Source: Aureisphaera galaxeae (GTDB lineage: Bacteria > Bacteroidota > Bacteroidia > Flavobacteriales > Flavobacteriaceae). Taken from it: a stretch of DNA of 64,000 nt. Each line of letters begins with the position of its first letter. Position 1 is the stretch's first letter. The translations under genes were made by a program, and so were the position numbers. The stretch spans positions 1 to 64,000 of the forward strand of contig NZ_JAQQTF010000004.1 of assembly GCF_028561275.1 (NCBI RefSeq), in the 5' to 3' direction. The notes beneath the pieces are model-generated. The model worked only from the letters and a program-made list of their open reading frames with translations. It was not told the DNA's origin and did no database searches. Shown piece after piece: positions 17,082 to 24,025 of this stretch.

Positions 17082-17840
17082 ATGATGCACGTTGTTATCA
17101 TTGATGACAATCCAGACGAGCTGGAATACAATTATCAGCTTCTGAAAAAGAACTTCGATTCTATTGTGAGTGAGATATTCACTTTCAATATTCCCGAAGA
17201 AGGGTTGGAATTCATCAACGAAAATGAGCCCGATTTATTGATACTCGATGTGGAAATGCCCACCATGATGGGGCTGGATCTTATTCGAAGAATTACTTCG
17301 TATAGAACAAGAGTTGTGTTTTGTACCGCTCATGAAAAATACGCGTTGGATGCTTTTAAGAGTTTTGCCTTCGGATTCTTGCATAAGCCCTATGATGAAA
17401 GTGTTTTTGTTACCGTAGTTTCGAAAGCACTGAACAGGATTGCCAAAGAATTGCATGAAGACGAAATGTTTGAAGCAAACCCAACGGGAATCACCAATGT
17501 GGAAGATGTCATCGTTTCGATCCCCACCCAAGGATGTACCTATTTCTCCAAAATTTCTGAAATCGTTCGTGTAGAGAGTGTTAACAATTATGCCAAGGTA
17601 TATTTAAGGAGTGGCGAAATGTATATTAGCGCATACGGTATGCGCTATTTTGACAAACTCTTGGTCGCCCATCCCAATTTTTTTAGGGTCCATAAATCCC
17701 ATATTGTGAATTTCTCCATGGCCAAGAAGTTCTTCCCCGATGGTACGTTAATCATGTTCGACGGTACCCATATTCCGGTAGCGAGAAGACGTAGAACCGA
17801 AATGCTGAAACTGTTCAACGCTCAAGAAAACAAGACCTAG
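17082..17840 (+). CDS. LytTR-family DNA-binding response regulator
   Basis: 252 residues. The N-terminal receiver (1-125) has VVIIDDNPDE with the acidic pair, phospho-acceptor Asp in LLILDVEMP, FCTAHE and the HKPY lysine. The C-terminal LytTR domain (~150-250) has IVRVESVNNYAKVYL, FFRVHKSHIVNF and a basic ARRRRTEM end. It binds DNA as direct repeats in characterised relatives. No histidine kinase is adjacent; a degenerate receiver and an unknown protein precede it. The start ATGATG at 17082 may equally be read at the second codon (17085). Confidence 0.92.
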   Translation: MMHVVIIDDNPDELEYNYQLLKKNFDSIVSEIFTFNIPEEGLEFINENEPDLLILDVEMPTMMGLDLIRRITSYRTRVVFCTAHEKYALDAFKSFAFGFLHKPYDESVFVTVVSKALNRIAKELHEDEMFEANPTGITNVEDVIVSIPTQGCTYFSKISEIVRVESVNNYAKVYLRSGEMYISAYGMRYFDKLLVAHPNFFRVHKSHIVNFSMAKKFFPDGTLIMFDGTHIPVARRRRTEMLKLFNAQENKT

Positions 17841-17939
17841 CAAATTTCTGTAGCATATCGTTTTCTGAATCTAACGTGATTTTCTTGTAACCAAGGGGGG
17901 TATAGATGCGTCCTATGGGAAATCATCAAGACAAACATC

Positions 17940-19586
17940 ATGAAATCAATCAAAAAACAAATGCTGCTTATGGCACTGGTGTTACTTTCCAGTATAGCCC
18001 TACAAGCACAGTCCCTCACAAGCACCTTAGACAATTTATTGAATGAAAACTATCCTCCCGAACTACCGGGCGCCACGGTTTTGGTAGCCGAAAAAGGAAA
18101 GGTTATTTACAGAAAGGCCTTCGGAATGGCGAATTTGGAGTTGGATGTTGCCATGCGACCCGAGCACGTTTTCGAAATAGGATCCATCACCAAACAGTTT
18201 ACCACGGTCTCTATTTTAATGTTGATGGAAGAAGGGAAGCTTTCCCTAACCGATGAGATCACCAAATTTATGCCCGATTATCCTACAAACGGGAAGAAGA
18301 TTACCGTACATCACTTAATGAACCATACTTCTGGGATAAAGAGTTATACCGAAATGCAAAGCTTCTTTTCGCGAGCACGGGAAGATATGAGTCCCACCGA
18401 ACTCATTGATGTATTCAAGAATGAACCTATGGATTTCGATCCCGGAGAGCAATATCATTACAATAACTCCGCCTATATCATTCTTGGGCATATTATAGAA
18501 GTGGTTTCCGAAAAGACCTATGCCGAATTTATTGAAGAGCGCATTTTTGAACCACTAAAAATGAAAGATTCCTATTATGGAAGTCATTCAACCATCATTA
18601 AAAATAGAGCCGATGGATATCAGCCCACAGAAAACGGATATAGAAATGCCGATTACCTAAGTCTCACGCTACCCTATGCAGCAGGATCGATCATGTCTAA
18701 TGTAGACGATATGCTAAAATGGCAACAAGCCCTTCACAACAATACATTGATCTCTGAAAAGAGCAAACAGCTGGCCTTTACCAACTATAAGCTTAACGAT
18801 GGGAAGCCTATCTACTATGGTTATGGTTTTAGTGTGGATGAAGTAAATGGTACGCCAAGTATTGAACATGGGGGTGGAATTTTTGGGTATGAAACCTATG
18901 CCATTTATGTGCCCTCTAAAGATTTGTATGCGGTTATTCTCACGAATAAAAATGGAAGGGGACCCACTGATATTACCATAGAAGTAGCAGCTCATGCCTT
19001 GGGAACTCCCTATGCCAAGACCTCCCAAAAGAAAGTTTCGGAAAAAGAGATGAAACAATGGGTAGGTACCTATCAATTCGATAATGATGTAATTCGCTAT
19101 ATCACCTTTCAAGATGGAAGCTTGTATAGCGAGCGGGAAGGAAGCCAAAACTTGAAACTGAATGCCCTTGGCAATGATGAATTCGCTTTCGAAGATAGTT
19201 TTACAACATACGCTTTCCGCACAGAGAATGGTAAAAAAGTAGCGCTTTTTAAGTCTCGCATCAGAGAAGGGAAGGGCGTTGAGACAGATAAGGCGCGTCC
19301 CGCCGAAAAGCAAGCTATCACCTTAGCTCCGGATATTTTAAAGAGATATGAAGGAACCTATGAATTACAGCCCGGTTTCGAAATCGAAATTACGACCCAG
19401 GGCAACCAAATATTTGCGGAAGCGACGGGACAGGGACAATTCGAAATCTTCGCCGAAGATGAAACCACATTTTTCTTGAAAGTGGTTTCGGCACAGATCG
19501 TATTTACCACCAACAATCAAGGCATAGCAGAAAGTCTTACCCTATATCAGGGAGGACAGGAAATGCCAGGGAAAAAGAAAAATTAA
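17940..19586 (+). CDS. Serine hydrolase, class C beta-lactamase / S12 family, secreted
   Basis: 548 residues; signal peptide ends near residue 24 (SIALQAQ). The catalytic SxxK is S82-I-T-K85, the second motif is YNN in QYHYNNSAYI, and the third is HGG in IEHGGGIFGY. Residues ~30-370 form the beta-lactamase/D-aminopeptidase-like domain. The C-terminal ~170 residues are a lipocalin-like extension common in this group. The substrate cannot be predicted; such proteins include peptidases, esterases and PBP-like enzymes. The gene is monocistronic and ends at a bidirectional terminator. Confidence 0.88.
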   Translation: MKSIKKQMLLMALVLLSSIALQAQSLTSTLDNLLNENYPPELPGATVLVAEKGKVIYRKAFGMANLELDVAMRPEHVFEIGSITKQFTTVSILMLMEEGKLSLTDEITKFMPDYPTNGKKITVHHLMNHTSGIKSYTEMQSFFSRAREDMSPTELIDVFKNEPMDFDPGEQYHYNNSAYIILGHIIEVVSEKTYAEFIEERIFEPLKMKDSYYGSHSTIIKNRADGYQPTENGYRNADYLSLTLPYAAGSIMSNVDDMLKWQQALHNNTLISEKSKQLAFTNYKLNDGKPIYYGYGFSVDEVNGTPSIEHGGGIFGYETYAIYVPSKDLYAVILTNKNGRGPTDITIEVAAHALGTPYAKTSQKKVSEKEMKQWVGTYQFDNDVIRYITFQDGSLYSEREGSQNLKLNALGNDEFAFEDSFTTYAFRTENGKKVALFKSRIREGKGVETDKARPAEKQAITLAPDILKRYEGTYELQPGFEIEITTQGNQIFAEATGQGQFEIFAEDETTFFLKVVSAQIVFTTNNQGIAESLTLYQGGQEMPGKKKN

Positions 19587-19592
19587 TAAGAA

Positions 19593-19628
19593 AGAGCCGC
19601 CTCGATTTTAACCCTATGAGGCGGCTCT
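19593..19628. terminator. Bidirectional hairpin terminator
   Basis: Perfect 11-bp inverted repeat AGAGCCGCCTC / GAGGCGGCTCT with a 14-nt loop. It lies between the convergent serine hydrolase gene and the repeat-protein gene. There are only short U-runs on either side. Confidence 0.8.
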
Positions 19629-19654
19629 TCTGTTATGAAAACTAAAACTAAATC

Positions 19655-22036
19655 CTAAATTCCGTTGTTCTTTTCTACTTCTACTTGCATAGGGTTCTCT
19701 AATGCCCATGTATCTTGACGGGTACCGGTTATTTGCCAGCTAACTCCAATATTGGGGGAATTGGTCTTAATGACAAACGTATTGGTTTCACCTTGGATCG
19801 GCTCCCAGATAATGGCTTGTGCGAACGACTTGTCTACAATGGTCAATTGGTATTTAAAGTCAGTGTTTAAAGCCGTCATATAATTAGGAAGCTGTACCGT
19901 GGCATATCCTTCTTCATTTGTAGTCACATTTCCACTGTAAATATTGATTCGCTCGTTACTTTCAATAGAGTTGTGAACCAGATATTTGTTCTCTGGATCT
20001 AATGGGTGATCTATCTTAAAGGCCTTGGCTGCAGCACTCATGGTTCCACCAATGGTGATATCGGAAGATACTTCTACATCTCCTTCAAAAACTCCCGCTA
20101 ATTTAGTTGCGTCGGCGGCTATTACTCGCAATGCACTGGAACCTGCTGAAGTTGCTCCAGAACGAATCAGCACCGCTGAATCCGCAGAGGTTCCTGCCGG
20201 GTGTAGATCGAATACTGCCGTTCTTCCCATGGTAGTTACGGTAGAGGAATTGCCTTGTTCTACGTACAAGGTAGCTTCTACATTTCCGCCATTATCAAAA
20301 CTATCGATATGCGCTCCATGACCAGCACTGTTGTTCTTTACTTCTAAGGTAGCCGAAGTGTTGTCGGACTTGGTGGTTTCTAAGAAAGCTCCGTTTCCGT
20401 ATCCTTTGTGAGAGGATAAAAGTCCAGGTTCCGTATTAATATTAACACCGCCCATGTCGTTGGAAAGATCAATAGTGATTCCGGCACCCTTTCCGTTAGA
20501 ACGTGCCGTTATAATAGGCTTGTCGTTTTCCTTGTCCCCGGCATCTTCATCCATAATAAGGAATTCTCCAGCGCTTCCGTTCCCCATATTGTTAGCTACT
20601 AGGGTAGAGGCAGAGTTGGCATTGTTGTCTTCGGTAACAAACAATCCTACATTTCCTACTCCAGCTGTCGATGCCAGCAATACTTCGGCAGCGTTTAAGG
20701 GAACAACATTAAAGAAATGAGCTGCTTTTCCGGGTCCTCCATTATCCACTTCAAGGGCAGTTCCGGTGCCTCCTTGCTCAATTTTTACGGCCGAAGCAGC
20801 ATTAGCAGGATTTCCATTGAAGACATTAATTCCAAAAGACGTTCCAGCATTATCTACAAACAAAGCTCTCCCAGCACCACCTTGGAAAACCTTTAAGGCT
20901 TCTCCGGCAGCTGCTTTAGTGCTACCTCCGTTCAATGGATTGGTAACTCCTTTTTCAATATTAAGGCCGATTCCAGTACCTCCATCAAAGATATTAACTC
21001 CATTACCAGCTCCCGATTGAGATACTCCAATTCCGTGGCCGCCACCATCATTTTCAACATCGATTCCAGCACCGCCACCGTCATTTAGAATGTCTACAGC
21101 GGCTAGTCCTCCATCATTGGTTACCGAGATGGCAAAACTTCCAGCACTGTCTGTATTATCTACGAAGATGGCATCGCCAGCTCCACCGTTGTCTATGGTA
21201 ATACCATCACCACCCCCGTCGTTTACAAGGTTCAATGCATCTCCTCCGCCGCTTTCCGAATTATCCAATCGTACGGCATCACCCAAACCATCGTTATCTA
21301 TTCTAACGACTTCAGAAATATTGGCAACATTGGAGTTTTCTACATCGAGTGCCCTGTTGGTTCCAGAATTATTAATGTCCAGTCCTTTTCCACTATCTGT
21401 AGGGATAATGTTCATGGCATTGGCAGTACCGTCATGTGCTATCGTAATCCCTGTACCTGCACCGGCAGCAGATATGTTCAAAGCATTGTCTGCAGTAGCA
21501 GGGTCTGCTGTCAGTTCTAGTGCACTGTTTCCAGTAGCTATAATTTCAACACTTCCGTCGTCTGCATTTATGGTTCGAGGGGCGGGAGAAGTTGTCATTT
21601 CCTGATTATAGGCCTCGTCCAGCGTATTTCCATTGGCGGTACTATTTGAGTACAGTGCATAAGGAACACTTAATAACTGATGGGTGCCTTCAATAGAATA
21701 ACTGGTACCTCCTGTAGGATCTATTTCAGATTTGAGGTAGTAGCTGTCGCTTCCCCAGTCGATAGTAGTGAAATCTCCGCTAACCACGGAACCGTCACCT
21801 ACTTCCAAGGTGAATAATCCATTGGCATTGGTCGTAGGGGTGTGGGTTTCTACATATACTGCAGTTCCGGTTCCCGAACTTTCCAAAATGCTAATCTGCA
21901 CTCCAATGGCAGTATCGGTAATAAGCGTTCCACCCGCATCACGGGCCACCGCTTGATAGCTCATTTTTTGAGGCGCTTGGGCAAAGATCGTCCCAGTGGC
22001 CAACAGTAATATGATATATGTGTAAATTGTTCTCAT
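19655..22036 (-). CDS. Secreted repeat protein with glycine-rich beta-helix-like core
   Basis: 793 residues with a signal peptide (GTIFAQ, residue 20). Residues ~22-135 are an N-terminal domain frequent in Bacteroidota tail-fibre-like proteins (KMSYQAVARDAGGTLI ... LLSVPYALYS). Residues ~150-640 contain many short rungs of ~12-15 residues such as NDGGGAGIDVENDGGGHGI, consistent with a parallel beta-helix. Residues ~680-793 are a conserved beta C-terminus (AKAFKIDHPLDPENKYL ... WQITGTRQD). No T9SS domain is visible. It follows the T9SS type A protein gene by 12 bp on the same strand, so the two probably form an operon. Confidence 0.8.
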   Translation of the reverse strand: MRTIYTYIILLLATGTIFAQAPQKMSYQAVARDAGGTLITDTAIGVQISILESSGTGTAVYVETHTPTTNANGLFTLEVGDGSVVSGDFTTIDWGSDSYYLKSEIDPTGGTSYSIEGTHQLLSVPYALYSNSTANGNTLDEAYNQEMTTSPAPRTINADDGSVEIIATGNSALELTADPATADNALNISAAGAGTGITIAHDGTANAMNIIPTDSGKGLDINNSGTNRALDVENSNVANISEVVRIDNDGLGDAVRLDNSESGGGDALNLVNDGGGDGITIDNGGAGDAIFVDNTDSAGSFAISVTNDGGLAAVDILNDGGGAGIDVENDGGGHGIGVSQSGAGNGVNIFDGGTGIGLNIEKGVTNPLNGGSTKAAAGEALKVFQGGAGRALFVDNAGTSFGINVFNGNPANAASAVKIEQGGTGTALEVDNGGPGKAAHFFNVVPLNAAEVLLASTAGVGNVGLFVTEDNNANSASTLVANNMGNGSAGEFLIMDEDAGDKENDKPIITARSNGKGAGITIDLSNDMGGVNINTEPGLLSSHKGYGNGAFLETTKSDNTSATLEVKNNSAGHGAHIDSFDNGGNVEATLYVEQGNSSTVTTMGRTAVFDLHPAGTSADSAVLIRSGATSAGSSALRVIAADATKLAGVFEGDVEVSSDITIGGTMSAAAKAFKIDHPLDPENKYLVHNSIESNERINIYSGNVTTNEEGYATVQLPNYMTALNTDFKYQLTIVDKSFAQAIIWEPIQGETNTFVIKTNSPNIGVSWQITGTRQDTWALENPMQVEVEKNNGI

Positions 22037-22048
22037 CGCTTCTAATTT

Positions 22049-22534
22049 TTATTTCTTAATGATTTTGAATGTTTTTAATAGTGAGTAATTATCGCTTACC
22101 CGTAGTATATAGGTGGCCGAAGCCAATGCTTCCATCGGAATGATGGTCTCGTTAAAGTGGACCTCGTTCTCGTATAAGGATCTACCCAAGATGTCATACA
22201 GGGCTATGCGCATTCCCGGAGTGGGAGCTTGATCCAATCGCAGGGTAAGGTTCGCCTGTGTTGGGTTGGGGAACACCGCCATTTCTATGGTAATGTTGGG
22301 TTGATCGTCTACCCCCAAGACAAAAATTTCAAAAGGTTGCTGCAAGCCTAGGTTTGCAGAGCCTCCGCTTCCTGTGGCTTCGGTATAATCGATCTGCCCT
22401 ACGGAGTAGCCCACCGTTCCTCCGCTACCCGTTGCTTCACCTCCTGTGGCGACCGTATTTCTTTGCGCCATAGCAAGTGGGGCTGTGAGTAGCAGAAAAC
22501 CCAATAACCAATAGGTCATTCTTTTGTGTTTCAT
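22049..22534 (-). CDS. Small secreted protein with type A T9SS sorting domain
   Basis: 161 residues from ATG 22534, preceded by GAGATT; an in-frame ATG at 22558 and TTG at 22564 would add 8-10 residues before the signal peptide. The signal peptide ends at PLAMAQ. The mature part holds two short glycine-rich SVGQI-type segments. The last ~75 residues are a Por-secretion (type A) domain: AVFPNPTQANLTL, IALYDILGRSLY, ATYILRVSDN and a TFKIIKK end. It is exported by the T9SS and probably acts with the downstream repeat protein. Confidence 0.85.
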   Translation of the reverse strand: MKHKRMTYWLLGFLLLTAPLAMAQRNTVATGGEATGSGGTVGYSVGQIDYTEATGSGGSANLGLQQPFEIFVLGVDDQPNITIEMAVFPNPTQANLTLRLDQAPTPGMRIALYDILGRSLYENEVHFNETIIPMEALASATYILRVSDNYSLLKTFKIIKK

Positions 22535-22715
22535 AATCTCAATTTTTAAGTGATTCATATTCAATTTTTTTGGGGTTTTACATTTCTATGTCAATTCTCG
22601 ATTTGGCTTTGTAATCACTTTTCTGAAATTTTTTTTACTATTTTTATTACACTGGCATATTCTAATTACACTAACAATTAAAACAGCACCTACAGACCGC
22701 GAGTTACTTCAGAAG

Positions 22716-23267
22716 TTGAAGGGTTCTAAAGCAGAGCGCGATTTTGCATTACGGGCTGTTTATAAGGGCAATAAGGAAAAAGTTTGCTCTTTTGTCCTAC
22801 GAAATCAGGGCAGTGAGTCGGATGCGAAGGATATTTTTCAGGAAGCGATGATTGCTTTTTACGAAAATGTCCGAGACGGAAAGTTTAAAGGGGAAAGTGC
22901 CATAGGCACCTACCTTTATTCCATTGCAAAGTTCAAGTGGCTTAACCAAATTAAAAAGGATAAGATACGGGAGGGTCATCACGAAAAAGCAGCAATGGAA
23001 ACCGTTCAGGAGAGTCCTCTCAACACCTTGATAGAAGGGGAAAAAAAACACGGGGTTTTACAGGTCTTAGACGAACTGGGGGCTGTATGCAAGCAGCTTC
23101 TCATCGAAAATCTGTACCACAATGCTTCCATGAAGGAAATAGCAGCGAGTGGTAATTTTAGTAGCGAACAGATTGTGCGCAACAAAAAGTACAAGTGTTT
23201 GCAGAAGTTAAAAGAACTAATTAGAATGAAACCTTCACTCATTCCTATACTGAAAGGATATGGATAA
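22716..23267 (+). CDS. ECF-type RNA polymerase sigma factor
   Basis: 183 residues from TTG 22716. Sigma2 region: DAKDIFQEAMIAFYENVRDGKF and IGTYLYSIAKFKWLNQIKK. Sigma4 region: CKQLLIENLYHNASMKEIA and NKKYKCLQKLKELI. The open frame continues upstream without any ATG/GTG/TTG and reads TDRELLQKL, which looks like the usual start of this family. The true start may therefore be ATT at 22677 (IKTAPTDRELL...). It overlaps the downstream membrane protein gene by 8 bp, the classic sigma/anti-sigma coupling. Confidence 0.85.
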   Translation: MKGSKAERDFALRAVYKGNKEKVCSFVLRNQGSESDAKDIFQEAMIAFYENVRDGKFKGESAIGTYLYSIAKFKWLNQIKKDKIREGHHEKAAMETVQESPLNTLIEGEKKHGVLQVLDELGAVCKQLLIENLYHNASMKEIAASGNFSSEQIVRNKKYKCLQKLKELIRMKPSLIPILKGYG

Positions 23268-24021
23268 TACTCAGGATCATATTGAAAAGTATTTAGATGG
23301 GGAACTAAATCCTGAAGAAGCCAAGGCTTTTGAAGCCCGATTGGCTAATGATAACGAACTTAAAACAGCTTTCGAAGAAACTAAAGCGGCTAGAAATTTA
23401 ATTACGGCAGCCGGACGAATGGAACTCAAGGAAACTTTTGAAGGCTTTGAGAAAGAAATGAAGTCCTCCGAATCCTCGGACTCCGAGCAGGTGCGCGTTA
23501 TTCCCCTTTGGGCCAAACGTGTTATGCCCATTGCTGCCATGATTGTGGTATTTGTAGGGGTGTATTGGTTCATGCTCGGAGGAACGTATACCACAGAATC
23601 TGTATACAACAAATACTATGAGGTGTACGATGCTCCCTCGGCCTTGCGTGACTCTGGAACTGAAACGCCTTTGCATTGGAATACCGCTGTGCGTTACTAC
23701 AATGAAGGGAAATACAACGAAGCACTTCGCAACTTCGAAAAATCCGAAGCCGAAATCCCAGAATATCTAGTCGATTTCTATTCTGGAATCTGTGCGATGT
23801 CCAAGAAAAATCCGGACTATGCGAGTGCTGTAAGTTATTTTTTGGATGTTGAAAAACGTGATAACGACTATAGGCAACAGGCGCTTTGGTATCGCGGTAT
23901 GGCTTTGCTGGGACAAGGAGAAAAGGACAAAGCTTTTGCGGTATTTCACAGCATCGTAGAAGCGAAATCCTATGGATACCGGGATGCGCAAAAAATCATA
24001 AAGCTGAAGCTATCGGAATAG
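23260..24021 (+). CDS. Putative anti-sigma factor with membrane helix and periplasmic TPRs
   Basis: 253 residues. The N-terminal cytoplasmic part (1-85) begins with HIEKYLDGELNPEEAKAFEARL, resembling the helical start of zinc-finger-type anti-sigma factors but without a HxxxCxxC motif. One transmembrane helix lies at ~88-107. The C-terminal ~140 residues have TPR-like helices (AVRYYNEGKYNEALRNFEKSE, ALWYRGMALLGQGEKDKAF). Translational overlap with the sigma gene supports partnership. It ends 4 bp from the end of the convergent CHAT gene. Confidence 0.72.
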   Translation: MDNTQDHIEKYLDGELNPEEAKAFEARLANDNELKTAFEETKAARNLITAAGRMELKETFEGFEKEMKSSESSDSEQVRVIPLWAKRVMPIAAMIVVFVGVYWFMLGGTYTTESVYNKYYEVYDAPSALRDSGTETPLHWNTAVRYYNEGKYNEALRNFEKSEAEIPEYLVDFYSGICAMSKKNPDYASAVSYFLDVEKRDNDYRQQALWYRGMALLGQGEKDKAFAVFHSIVEAKSYGYRDAQKIIKLKLSE

Positions 24022-24025
24022 TGCT

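Noticed and set aside
19655-22036. Prophage tail-fibre gene
   Set aside because: End domains resemble tail-fibre proteins, but no other phage gene is in the neighbourhood and the gene pairs with a T9SS cargo; it is a cellular surface protein.
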